From CAZUTK01 sp964623265 (GTDB lineage: Bacteria > Electryoneota > B3-LCP), in NCBI GenBank assembly GCA_964623265.1, contig CAZUTK010000065.1:1-15483 (forward strand): a DNA stretch of 15,483 nucleotides, in the 5' to 3' direction. The translations under genes and the position numbers were made by a program. The notes below the pieces were generated by a model. It was not told the origin of the DNA, made no database searches, and worked only from the letters and a program-made list of their open reading frames with translations. Of the stretch, positions 1-7,644 are shown in pieces; position 1 is the first letter of the stretch; each line of letters starts with the position of its first letter.

Positions 1-355
1 CGAGCTTTGCGGCGTGCTCCGCAATGCCGCGCACCGTCTCCAAACAGAAATCCCGGTCCAGCTTTAAACCCATCTGCGTGGGCTTCAAGGAGATGTTGGC
101 GTCCAAATTTTCGCTGCGGATGGCGTCGAGCACCTGCAGATACTGCCGAGCATATCCTTGGGATTCCTCTCGCCGAGTGACATGCTCACCCAGCACATCC
201 ATGGTGGCGCAGGCACCGAGCGAGTTCAACTTCTTCACGACTCGGACGGCGTCTTCCAGCTTCTCCCCTGAAATATATGGCGCGGAGAAGTATTTCACGA
301 TAGGTTTGGGCACGAAGGGAAGCGTCTGAGCAATGCCGCGATTGACAAGATTCAT
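1..355 (-). CDS. Proline dehydrogenase (PRODH family), 5' part only
   Basis: This is the N-terminal part (118 codons) of a gene that continues beyond the left edge, starting at ATG 355-353 on the minus strand. The protein begins MNLVNRGIAQTLPFVPKP and carries two stretches typical of small monofunctional proline dehydrogenases: ATMDVLGEHVT at residues 50-60 (first barrel strand) and NISLKPTQMGLKLD at 87-100, whose Lys91 probably matches the active-site lysine of PutA. The family oxidises L-proline to pyrroline-5-carboxylate with FAD and passes electrons to the respiratory chain. No P5C dehydrogenase can be seen, and the FAD-binding C-terminal half is outside the window. The Shine-Dalgarno is weak (GGAC about 10 bases upstream). 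It is transcribed divergently from the subtilase. Family assignment is from motif recognition. Confidence 0.85.
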   Translation of the reverse strand, partial: MNLVNRGIAQTLPFVPKPIVKYFSAPYISGEKLEDAVRVVKKLNSLGACATMDVLGEHVTRREESQGYARQYLQVLDAIRSENLDANISLKPTQMGLKLDRDFCLETVRGIAEHAAKL

Positions 356-678
356 TTTCGTCTGTCCAGCTAAAAATGTGATGCACCGCACTCAATGTAA
401 TGAAAAATTGCTCAAACTACAAGAGAAAATCCTCAGACAGTTGGTTGAAAATATCGTCAATAGTTAAATTAGCAAATTTCGCATTTCTGAATGTATGTTT
501 CTGATAATTAAGAAGATATTTACGCAGAATGAGGCAGATCGAGCTCGACGGTTTGAATCCTGCTCCCCCGAGCTGATAAGAATCTGTTAAAATTCCTGGT
601 GCAGCGAAAAAAACGCTTGACTCCGAACCACAATTCACCTAAATTAAAACAACCCCGTCCTCTCAACGGAATTGCGCT
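356..678. other. Divergent intergenic region, AT-rich
   Basis: This 323-bp stretch separates the proline dehydrogenase start from the subtilase start. I see no convincing gene in it. It holds the candidate subtilase promoter at 617-645 and a perfect 10-bp palindrome TCGAGCTCGA at 539-548, which has no assigned role. A weak minus-strand promoter candidate for the proline dehydrogenase is TTGTAG (417-422), 17 bp, TACATT (394-399). Its -35 is poor, so it is not listed separately. The A+T content around 400-530 is clearly higher than in the flanking genes. Confidence 0.6.
617..645 (+). promoter_or_regulatory. Candidate sigma70-like promoter of the subtilase operon
   Basis: A -35 box TTGACT (617-622), a 17-bp spacer and a -10 box TAAATT (640-645) lie about 33 bp upstream of the subtilase ATG. 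The spacing is ideal and the boxes match 5/6 and 4/6 of the sigma70 consensus. The same -10 word TAAATT with a 17-bp spacer precedes the T9SS gene at 11087. The start of transcription is unproven. Confidence 0.45.
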
Positions 679-3600
679 ATGAATTATAAAACCGCCGTTC
701 CTCTCAGCCTCTTGTCTTTCTTCCTGGCGGGCGTCCTTCAAGCTGCGATCCTTTCCCCCGAACTGGCTCAGATTGCCGCTTCCTCCGCGCCGACCGAATT
801 CATCCCCGTCAATCTAATCCTGCGAGATCAAATTTCCTTCCAGGATTTGTATCCGCGCGTACGACATCTGCCCAAAGTGGAAAGGCGCGCCCGCGTCATT
901 CGAGAGTTGCGCGAGCTGGCGAATCTGACGCAAAGGAAACTCCGCGCGGATCTGGATGTCCTGGTCCTCGCCGGCAAAGCCCGCTCTGTGCGGCATTTGT
1001 GGATACGCAACGCCATCGCCCTGGAGATCCAGGCGATCGAACTGGAACGTTTGGCGGGAGAACATCCCGAACTGGCGCTGCTGCGCTGGGATCCCCCTCG
1101 TCCGCTCGCAGAAGTGCTGGATGTCGTTGCGCCGGATCGGGAGTCCTCCGCCCTGCTGGGTGAGACAGACGTGATCAGCTGGGGAGTGCTGGACATCCAG
1201 GCGCCGCAAGTCTGGAATCTGGGGTACCGGGGGCAGGGCGTGGTTATCGGCAATCTGGACACCGGCACGGATTACAATCATCCGGATTTGGCGGATCACA
1301 TCTGGGTGAACCCCGGCGAAGACTTGAACGGCAACGGCATTGTGGATCCTTCCGACTGGAACGGCGTGGACGACGATCAGAACGGGTATGTGGACGACCT
1401 GCGAGGCTGGGCGTTCGACACCCACAGCGCCGAAGTGATGGATTACAGCGGGCACGGTACGTCCACCGCTGGCATCGTCGTAGGGGACGGCACCGGAGGA
1501 AATGCCACCGGCGTTGCCCCGCAGGCGAAGTTGATGATCTTGAAGAACTCCAGCGGCGGTGAGAGTATGTACTGGGAAGCTCAGCAGTACGCCATCGCCA
1601 ACGGCGCGGATGTCGTCACCAGTTCGCTCTCTTACAAATGGCGCTACATCCCCCGTCCCGACTACGCCACCATGCGCCACAACACGGAAATGGAACTGGC
1701 TGCGGGCGTGATTCACTCCAATTCCATCGGAAATGAAGGAGATAACCTGAACACCGATCCTATCCCCTTCAATATCTCCACGCCCGGGAACTGCCCCGCA
1801 CCCTGGTTTCACCCCGATCAACTCCTGCATGGCGGCTTGGCGTCCATCCTGGGCAACGGCGCCTACGGCGCGAATCACCAGATCAAGGATTACTCCAGCA
1901 TTGGGCCCGCCGCCTGGCTCTTGCGGGACATTCTTCAGCTGGACCCCAACTACCCCTGGCAGTTGAATTGGCCCGAAGAGTACAACGATTATCCCTATCA
2001 AAGCGCTCAATATCAAGCCTTGATTAAACCGGACCTGGCGGCTCCGACCGACGTCACCACCACCGCCATGGGAGGCGGCTACGTCACGGGTTTCAACGGC
2101 ACCTCCGCCGCCACACCGCACACCGGCGGCACCCTCTGTCTGCTGCTCAGCGCAGACCCGCAAGCCACGCCGGAGACTCTAGCGCAAATCCTGATGTCCA
2201 CCGCCGTGGATATGGGACCGGCGGGCAAGGACAACCGTTGGGGAGCCGGCCAAATCAACGCCTATGCCGCCGTCACGGCGCTGCTCTCTTCCATCAGTGC
2301 GACGCTGACGGGCACCGTTTCCGACGGCAACACCGGCTTGCCCCTGAATGGCGCCGGCGTGGATTTGCCCGATCTGCAGATCTGGACGCAGACGGATTCG
2401 CTGGGATTCTACATCCTGCCGGGCATCCCACCCGGATCGCACGATGTGCGCTTCACCGCATCCGGTTTTGATACCCTGATCATCCCGAATCTCGAATTCA
2501 CCATCGGGATCGTGGAAACCCTCTCGGTTTCGCTCTCGGGACCTCGCATCCAGGTGGAGCCCGACGCGATCACGGCCGGCTTGCATGAAGGGGAGACTCT
2601 GCAAGTTCCCATCACTGTGCGCAACACCGGCAGCTCGGACTTGGTCATCGCCTTCAGCAAGCGCGGGGATTGGACGCCCAACAGTCTTTATGCTATGATC
2701 CAGGCGCAGGCGGCGACCAGCGACGACAAACTCTTTGGCGTGGAAATCGCAGACGGATCGCTCTGGGTTACGGGCGGAAACGGAAACCAAGAGCCGAACT
2801 ATCTCTACCGTTTCTCCTTCGAAGGAGTACTTCTGGACACTCTCCAACAGCCTGCTTCCTCTTCGACCTGGGGCTGGAGGGATCTGGCTTGGGACGGGCG
2901 GTATCTGTACGGTTCATCCGGCACCGAAATTCAAGGAGTGGATCTGAACGGAAACCTGCAGACCGTCATTGCGGGTCCTTTAGCGCTGCATCGCGCCCTG
3001 GCGTACGACCCCTTGGAAGACCATTTCTATTCCTGCGATAACACCACGGAAATCGTGGAATTCAGCCGGGACGGCAATCCCCTGCGTTCTTGGACTCATG
3101 ATCTCCACATTCAAGGCTTCGCCTGGCACCCGCAGGATGAGGACGGCTATCCGCTCTACATCTTCTCCCAGGACGGAACCGGCGCTCTGCTGCGCGTCAG
3201 CAAGATGAATCCCGAAGACGGCGACATCGCATTCGTGATGAATCTCATCGGCTTATCCGGCGATCAGGCGGGCGGCGCCGCGATCAGCGGCGAAATAGAT
3301 CCGGATCGCTGGTGCTTCGCAGGGCTGATCCAGGCGGGTTCGATCAGCCTGGACCGCGTTCAAGTCAATTCGCTGGGCGCGTATGCCCCCTGGATCACCG
3401 TCGAACCGATGGCTCAAACCATCCCCCCTGGAGGCGCATTAGATGCCGCTGCTTTCCTGGATGCCGGCGTGGTTCCGGTCGGCGAGTACGCCATCCATCT
3501 GATCATTCAGCATAACGCGCCGCAGCCCGAATTCGTCCTCCCGGCAACCTTGACGGTGCAGCCGACCTTCGTCCCGAATTCGCCCAGCGCGACACTTCTC

Positions 3601-3882
3601 GAAACCTTTCAGGTGGGACCCGCATTTCCCAACCCCTGCAATGCGCAGATGACCCTCCCCATCGCGCTCCCTCAGAAGGCTCAATTGATCGTGTCCATCT
3701 TCAATCTTCAGGGTCGCAAGATCGCGGATATCTTCGAAGGGACGAAAAGCGCGGGAATCCATCGCTTTACCTGGGATGCCGCAGGATTGTCTTCCGGAAT
3801 CTATTTCTTTCGCGTGGAAGGAATCGGGATCCCGAATGACGGTTTATTTACCGCCGCAGGGAAAATTCTCCTGCTGAAATAA
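679..3882 (+). CDS. Secreted S8 (subtilisin-like) serine peptidase with T9SS type A sorting domain
   Basis: The 1067-residue protein begins with a signal peptide (about residues 1-23), then a probable propeptide to about 160. The S8 catalytic domain follows with an intact triad: Asp194 (NLDTGTDYNHPDL), His259 (YSGHGTSTAG) and Ser476 (GFNGTSAATPHTGG), with the oxyanion Asn at 352 (SIGNEGD). Between Asp and His is an acidic insert, DLNGNGIVDPSD (215-226) and DDDQNGYVDD (231-240), which looks like two calcium-binding loops. Next come a carboxypeptidase-regulatory-like fold (about 541-620), an Ig-like stretch (about 624-660) and a region with propeller-like strands (about 684-905). The T9SS sorting domain (about 972-1067) ends in KILLLK. 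Its usual NPFN motif reads NPCN. Predicted role: cell-surface or released endopeptidase acting on extracellular protein. The start is set by the signal peptide, because the ribosome-binding site is weak. It is the first gene of an apparent operon with the next two genes. Confidence 0.92.
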   Translation: MNYKTAVPLSLLSFFLAGVLQAAILSPELAQIAASSAPTEFIPVNLILRDQISFQDLYPRVRHLPKVERRARVIRELRELANLTQRKLRADLDVLVLAGKARSVRHLWIRNAIALEIQAIELERLAGEHPELALLRWDPPRPLAEVLDVVAPDRESSALLGETDVISWGVLDIQAPQVWNLGYRGQGVVIGNLDTGTDYNHPDLADHIWVNPGEDLNGNGIVDPSDWNGVDDDQNGYVDDLRGWAFDTHSAEVMDYSGHGTSTAGIVVGDGTGGNATGVAPQAKLMILKNSSGGESMYWEAQQYAIANGADVVTSSLSYKWRYIPRPDYATMRHNTEMELAAGVIHSNSIGNEGDNLNTDPIPFNISTPGNCPAPWFHPDQLLHGGLASILGNGAYGANHQIKDYSSIGPAAWLLRDILQLDPNYPWQLNWPEEYNDYPYQSAQYQALIKPDLAAPTDVTTTAMGGGYVTGFNGTSAATPHTGGTLCLLLSADPQATPETLAQILMSTAVDMGPAGKDNRWGAGQINAYAAVTALLSSISATLTGTVSDGNTGLPLNGAGVDLPDLQIWTQTDSLGFYILPGIPPGSHDVRFTASGFDTLIIPNLEFTIGIVETLSVSLSGPRIQVEPDAITAGLHEGETLQVPITVRNTGSSDLVIAFSKRGDWTPNSLYAMIQAQAATSDDKLFGVEIADGSLWVTGGNGNQEPNYLYRFSFEGVLLDTLQQPASSSTWGWRDLAWDGRYLYGSSGTEIQGVDLNGNLQTVIAGPLALHRALAYDPLEDHFYSCDNTTEIVEFSRDGNPLRSWTHDLHIQGFAWHPQDEDGYPLYIFSQDGTGALLRVSKMNPEDGDIAFVMNLIGLSGDQAGGAAISGEIDPDRWCFAGLIQAGSISLDRVQVNSLGAYAPWITVEPMAQTIPPGGALDAAAFLDAGVVPVGEYAIHLIIQHNAPQPEFVLPATLTVQPTFVPNSPSATLLETFQVGPAFPNPCNAQMTLPIALPQKAQLIVSIFNLQGRKIADIFEGTKSAGIHRFTWDAAGLSSGIYFFRVEGIGIPNDGLFTAAGKILLLK

Positions 3883-3902
3883 CGCTACGGAAGGAGACGA
3901 CG

Positions 3903-4121
3903 ATGCAACCCAAAGCCATCGCATTATTGATCCTGTTCGCTCTGGTCGTGATCGTTCTGCTGCAGAACACGCAGGTGATCGTATTGCGGTTCTACTTCTG
4001 GAAAATCAGCATGTCGCAAATCGTGCTGCTTTTCCTCGTGCTGCTGCTCGGATTCATCATCGGTTTCATCACGGCGAAACTGACCGGTGGGAAAAAAGCC
4101 GCTTCCCGTCTCAATCCGTGA
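3903..4121 (+). CDS. LapA-domain (DUF1049) small inner-membrane protein
   Basis: This 72-residue protein is almost entirely two transmembrane helices (about residues 4-21 and 38-60). They are joined by a short loop containing QNTQVIVLRFYFWKISMSQ and followed by a basic tail (KLTGGKKAASRLNP). The pattern, with QN followed by a (V/L)xF(Y)FW segment before the second helix, is that of the LapA/DUF1049 family. In E. coli, LapA works with LapB in controlling lipopolysaccharide assembly, but most short homologues in other phyla are uncharacterised. A good Shine-Dalgarno (AAGGAG, 3891-3896) sits 6 bases before the ATG. It begins 20 bp after the subtilase stop and 48 bp before the carboxypeptidase, so it is very probably co-transcribed with both. 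No lapB-like gene is in view. Confidence 0.8.
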   Translation: MQPKAIALLILFALVVIVLLQNTQVIVLRFYFWKISMSQIVLLFLVLLLGFIIGFITAKLTGGKKAASRLNP

Positions 4122-4169
4122 AAAACAGGCTGAAAGGTTGAATGATACGTTGATTTTGCGGAGGTCGAA

Positions 4170-5927
4170 ATGAGGAAACGAATTTCATCTTGGTGCCTCT
4201 ATCTGTGCGCTGCGGCATCTCTGCTCCTGCCCAATTTGGCAACTGCTGAAATCTGGATCGGGCGCATTCAGGTCGCTTCGCAAGATGAAATCGCGGCTCT
4301 TGCGGATCTTGGATTCGATGTGTATCACGATGAGCTGCCGGGCTGCGCCGATCTGGTTTTCGACGACGAGGGATACCATCGTCTGCTTTCGCTGGGCTAC
4401 GACCCGCAGATGTTGACTCCGCTGAGCAGCCTAACTACCGAACGCATTGACCCGGAATACCACACTTATCTGGAGTTGACGGCGGAATTGCTGGCTCTGG
4501 AAGCGCAATACCCGAATCTATGCCGGGTGGATTCCATCGGCCGCGCCACCCAATTCCCCAGAACGATCTGGGCGGTGAAGCTCTCCGACAATGTGGCGCA
4601 AGAAGAGGATGAATTGGCGCTGTTTTACTTCGGCACCCATCACGCCAGCGAAGTCATGGGCTGCGAAACGCTGCTCTATATGATTCACCACTTCCTCGAA
4701 AACTACGGCATAGACCCCTCCGTCACCCAGTGGATGAACAACTACGAGATCTGGTTCGTCCCGCTGGTCAACCCCGACGGGCATTACGCCGTCACCGAGA
4801 ACATCAACCTCTTCTGGCGGAAGAACGCCCGCGACATCAACAACAACAACATCTACTACGAATTCACGGGCGGCACCTGGTGGACGGACGATCACGAAGG
4901 CGTAGACCTGAACCGCAACTACAACTGGTACTGGAGCAACGATGGTTCATCCAATATCTGGAATTACAGCTATCGGGGGTCGGCTCCCTTCTCGGAGAGC
5001 GAAAATCAGGCGCTGCGAAGTCTGGCGGCGGCGCAGCGCTTCGTCGCCGGCATCAGCTTCCACAGTTACGGCGACGTCGTCATCGCTCCCTGGACCTGGC
5101 CCGGCGGATTGTACGCGCCGGATCAGGATGTCATCAACTCGATCGGCAATGCGCTGGCTGCGCACTTCCTGAAAGATAACAGCTCGCCCTTTTCGTACGA
5201 TATCTACCCGGGTCAAGGCGGCCGCTGTCCGAATTGGTTCTACGGTTTCGCCGGCGCCATCGCCTACGACATCGAGCTATGCCCTTATCCCGTCTTCATC
5301 CCACCGGGGAGCCAGCTTGCGGAACGCGCGGCGCGCTATATGAACGGTTCGGTGCACCTGCTGGAGAGAATGTCGGGTCCGGGCATCACCGGACACGTGC
5401 GGGATGCGGTTACCAATCAGCCGCTCGCCGCCCGGGTGGAGATACAAGGGAGGATTTCTTCGCAAGTCAAGGCGCGCTTTGCCGAACCTCAATACGGGCG
5501 CTTCACGCGGCTGCTGAACAACGGGACCTACACCGTCCTCGTCGGGATGCCGGGCTATCAAACCCAGCGAATCCAGAACGTCGTCGTCAACAACGCGATG
5601 ACGCAACTGGAGATTCAACTGCAGCCCTCCAGCGCGGTGGACGATTTCTTCGCAGAGCCAAGCTCCACATCGAAAACGACACTTGCGGCGGTGCAGACCG
5701 GCGCAGGCGATATTCGTTTCGATCTGGAACTGTATGCGCCGCAGCGCATCAGCCTGAAACTGTACAACCTGCTCGGTCGGGAAGTCGCGGATTTAGCCAA
5801 CGGCTGGAGAGAAGCGGGCAGGCATGAGATCCACTTCAACCTCAACGCCTTGCCTTCCGGAATCTACTTCGTGAGGTTGCAGACGGCGGGATTTGCCGAT
5901 GCAGTGAAGGTTGTCGTGCTGAAATAA
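4170..5927 (+). CDS. Secreted M14 zinc carboxypeptidase with T9SS type A sorting domain
   Basis: The 585-residue protein has a signal peptide (about 1-26), a propeptide-like segment (27-90) and an M14 carboxypeptidase domain (about 95-400). All key residues can be aligned by eye to pancreatic carboxypeptidase A: zinc ligands His158 and Glu161 (THHASE) and His298 (GISFHSYGD), Arg217 (FWRKN), Asn248-Arg249 (DLNRNYNW) for the substrate carboxylate, and the catalytic Glu369 (AYDIEL). Tyr358 may be the Tyr248 counterpart. A carboxypeptidase-regulatory-like domain (about 404-485) and a T9SS sorting domain (about 490-585, ending VVVLK) follow. Expected role: trimming C-terminal residues from peptides outside the cell, which complements the co-transcribed subtilase. 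The start is supported by GGAGG at 4160-4164, 5 bases before the ATG. The operon ends at the hairpin at 6013. Specificity (basic or aromatic residues) cannot be read from the sequence. Confidence 0.93.
   Translation: MRKRISSWCLYLCAAASLLLPNLATAEIWIGRIQVASQDEIAALADLGFDVYHDELPGCADLVFDDEGYHRLLSLGYDPQMLTPLSSLTTERIDPEYHTYLELTAELLALEAQYPNLCRVDSIGRATQFPRTIWAVKLSDNVAQEEDELALFYFGTHHASEVMGCETLLYMIHHFLENYGIDPSVTQWMNNYEIWFVPLVNPDGHYAVTENINLFWRKNARDINNNNIYYEFTGGTWWTDDHEGVDLNRNYNWYWSNDGSSNIWNYSYRGSAPFSESENQALRSLAAAQRFVAGISFHSYGDVVIAPWTWPGGLYAPDQDVINSIGNALAAHFLKDNSSPFSYDIYPGQGGRCPNWFYGFAGAIAYDIELCPYPVFIPPGSQLAERAARYMNGSVHLLERMSGPGITGHVRDAVTNQPLAARVEIQGRISSQVKARFAEPQYGRFTRLLNNGTYTVLVGMPGYQTQRIQNVVVNNAMTQLEIQLQPSSAVDDFFAEPSSTSKTTLAAVQTGAGDIRFDLELYAPQRISLKLYNLLGREVADLANGWREAGRHEIHFNLNALPSGIYFVRLQTAGFADAVKVVVLK
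5785..5807 (+). repeat. Left arm of a 23-bp perfect inverted repeat inside a sorting domain
   Basis: These 23 bases encode part of ADLANGWREAG in the carboxypeptidase sorting domain. They occur again, identical but inverted, at 6181-6203 in the sorting domain of the facing gene. Extended to 34 bases the two copies differ at only two positions. Confidence 0.85.
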
Positions 5928-6012
5928 TCCGCCGGCGAATGCTGTCCGGCTATGGATTCTTGCGGATAACCTGCAGCACACTCATCGCCTGGACCATTTC
6001 ATATAAAAATTA

Positions 6013-6045
6013 CAGGGGCGCGAATATCACGCCCCTGCCTTTTTT
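6013..6045 (+). terminator. Rho-independent terminator, probably bidirectional
   Basis: An 8-bp stem CAGGGGCG (6013-6020) and CGCCCCTG (6030-6037) with a 9-base loop is followed by CC and six T (6040-6045). It ends the subtilase-LapA-carboxypeptidase unit. On the minus strand the same stem is followed by TAATTTTTA, so it may also stop transcription of the facing gene, which ends at 6061. Confidence 0.85.
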
Positions 6046-6060
6046 CAGACCCATTTCACC

Positions 6061-7404
6061 TTATTTCATCAGCACCAGCTTCTGAATTCCAACTCTGTCT
6101 CCCGCCTGAATCCGCGCGAAATAAAGTCCCGACGGGAGACCTGTTGCGTCGAATGTCGCAGAGTAGCTTCCCGCTTCCCGCCAGCCGTTGGCTAAATCCG
6201 CGATTTGCCGCCCCGCGGAATCGTAAACCCGCAGCGAAACCCATCCCGCCTCTTGCAGCTGATAGCGCAGTTGAGCGTTGGGATTGAACGGATTGGGCGC
6301 GGCGTCCAGCCGAACCGCATTCGGCACTACACCGAGATTCACACCCGCTTCGAATGATTCCCCGCTGTTCGCCCAATTCCCTATGGCGGCGCCTTGATTA
6401 TCCGTCGCCAGCTTGACGAAGTCGAAGCCGGCCTGATCCCAAATCCAGGAAGGGAAAATCCCCACGTAGCCGTTGTAAGAATACGTGCCGGTGGGTGCGG
6501 CAGCCGGAACCGTCTGCGTGCGGATGCGGGATATCGCCGCTTGCGCCGGCACGGTCAGAGGTATCGGTCCCAGAACCGGCCCATAGATCGAACCGCTCGG
6601 CAGCGTCACATCCACCCATGCCGAGAAGGTCTGCGGGGTCAACTCCAAATTAGCGATGGTAGCGCTGAAGTCGAAGCTCCCCCCGTTCGCCGGAATCTGG
6701 ATGGGAGGGTTGATCGGCGTCATAGTGATGGTCACATTGCCCGGCACCCCCGTCGAAGTTACGATCGTCAGCTCCGGAGCCGGTCCCGTCGGACTCCCGT
6801 AGGCGCCGAAGAAATAGACGTAGCTGTAATACTGGACGTCGTTCGTGAATCCGATGCAGATGCGATTGTCCAGCAGATCCAGCGACCAGTTGTGCGCGCC
6901 TACATCGAGGGTAAAATCATAGTACGACACATAGCTGCTGAAGGCGATGTCGTTCGCCAGCAGCACATCCAGAGAAAGGCTCCCGGGCGTCGCCGTCGAG
7001 CGGGTCCAGTTGTCATCCCCACTGTAGTAAACATCAACCACGGGATTGCTGTAAGGGGAACCGAAGGCATTTTCAAGGTAGCAGCGCAAGGTCATAGATA
7101 CAATCTGCGCGTTGTCCGGAATTTGCGTGACATCGAAGAGCAGAAAGCCGTTGACGTTGAGCAGACTTGCGCTCCAATAGGCGCGATGACGATTATCCTG
7201 CCAGGTCTGTGTCTGACTGATGCTGACGCTCTCGAAGGGTGTGATGACGTAGGTATCATCCGTCTGCCTTATGCCGTTGTCCGGTTTTGCGCTTATGGAA
7301 TTCTGCAAGAATGCTCCTTCCTGCGTCCCATCCGCTGCGAATATTACTTGCCACGGTACAATCAGCAGAGCACCGAGTATAAATAGAAATAAAGTTCTCA
7401 TCAT
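6061..7404 (-). CDS. T9SS-exported surface protein with DNRLRE/CBM-like and Ig-like domains
   Basis: The 447-residue protein has a signal peptide (about 1-24) and a beta-rich domain (about 30-215). Its NGFLLFDVTQIPDNAQIVSMT (86 onward) resembles the DNRLRE or carbohydrate-binding-module type of repeat found in secreted proteins. An Ig-like domain follows (about 222-335), then a T9SS type A sorting domain (362-447) with AAPNPFNPNAQLRY, GLPSGLYFARI and the end KLVLMK. No catalytic motif can be seen, so it is probably a binding or structural cell-surface protein. AAGGAGG (7409-7415 on the plus-strand numbering) is 4 bases from the first ATG (7404) and 7 from the second (7401), and either may be used. 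The likely promoter is at 7574-7602. It would give a leader of about 160 bases that includes a sorting-domain relic. Confidence 0.85.
   Translation of the reverse strand: MMRTLFLFILGALLIVPWQVIFAADGTQEGAFLQNSISAKPDNGIRQTDDTYVITPFESVSISQTQTWQDNRHRAYWSASLLNVNGFLLFDVTQIPDNAQIVSMTLRCYLENAFGSPYSNPVVDVYYSGDDNWTRSTATPGSLSLDVLLANDIAFSSYVSYYDFTLDVGAHNWSLDLLDNRICIGFTNDVQYYSYVYFFGAYGSPTGPAPELTIVTSTGVPGNVTITMTPINPPIQIPANGGSFDFSATIANLELTPQTFSAWVDVTLPSGSIYGPVLGPIPLTVPAQAAISRIRTQTVPAAAPTGTYSYNGYVGIFPSWIWDQAGFDFVKLATDNQGAAIGNWANSGESFEAGVNLGVVPNAVRLDAAPNPFNPNAQLRYQLQEAGWVSLRVYDSAGRQIADLANGWREAGSYSATFDATGLPSGLYFARIQAGDRVGIQKLVLMK
6181..6203 (-). repeat. Right arm of a 23-bp perfect inverted repeat inside a sorting domain
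   Basis: This is the reverse complement of 5785-5807, in the same position of the sorting domain of the convergent gene (IADLANGWREAG). The arms are 373 bp apart and flank the shared terminator region. Confidence 0.85.
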
Positions 7405-7465
7405 AAATCCTCCTTCTTTGGGAACGATGCGTCTTTTTTTAGGGTGAAAGTTTCCGCTTTAATGA

Positions 7466-7573
7466 TCACTTCAACAGCATCAGCTTCAGAGTCTCCGTTC
7501 TATCTCCCGCCGCCATTCGAGCGAAATAGATGCCGGACGGCAGCCGCGTCCCGTCGAAGGTCACTTCGTGTCC
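7466..7573 (-). pseudogene. Relic of a T9SS sorting domain (C-terminal 35 codons plus stop)
   Basis: Read on the minus strand from 7573, 35 codons give GHEVTFDGTRLPSGIYFARM followed by AAGDRTETLKLMLLK and a TGA stop at 7468-7466. This matches the last third of the sorting domain of the neighbouring gene (ATGLPSGLYFARI, AGDRVGIQKLVLMK). No gene body is attached: directly upstream is a near-consensus promoter instead of coding sequence. There is no suitable start codon with a Shine-Dalgarno, so I read it as the 3' end left when a cargo gene was deleted. Its codons are intact, which suggests a recent event. Alternatively it has been kept as part of the mRNA leader of the gene at 6061-7404. Confidence 0.75.
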
Positions 7574-7602
7574 AATATAAACTATTTTAAAGCAACTGTC
7601 AA
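7574..7602 (-). promoter_or_regulatory. Near-consensus sigma70-like promoter of the 6061-7404 gene
   Basis: On the minus strand TTGACA (7602-7597) is followed by a 17-bp spacer and TATATT (7579-7574). Transcription would start at about 7567, inside the sorting-domain relic, and run into the gene starting at 7404. It lies only 43 bp beyond the stop codon of the TrmB-family gene, with no hairpin between, so read-through from that gene is also possible. Confidence 0.75.
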
Positions 7603-7644
7603 GCCCTATTTTCGCAGCAGATGAGATATTTTTCTATTGATAAA

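Noticed and set aside
24..329. Open frame of 101 codons on the plus strand
   Set aside because: It lies wholly antisense to the proline dehydrogenase fragment, which has clear family motifs.
548..575. Sequence resembling a tRNA T arm and 3' end (GGTTTGAATCC), as in a phage attachment site
   Set aside because: The T stem does not pair properly, the conserved C56 is T, and no matching 5' half or integrase gene is nearby.
814..2163. 449-codon open frame on the minus strand
   Set aside because: It is the shadow of the subtilase catalytic domain. It is low-complexity (many R, G, V, H), without signal, domain or ribosome-binding site. Long antisense frames are expected from this GC-rich codon usage.
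6394..7386. 330-codon open frame on the plus strand
   Set aside because: It is antisense to the T9SS protein at 6061-7404. The composition is rich in Arg and resembles no family.
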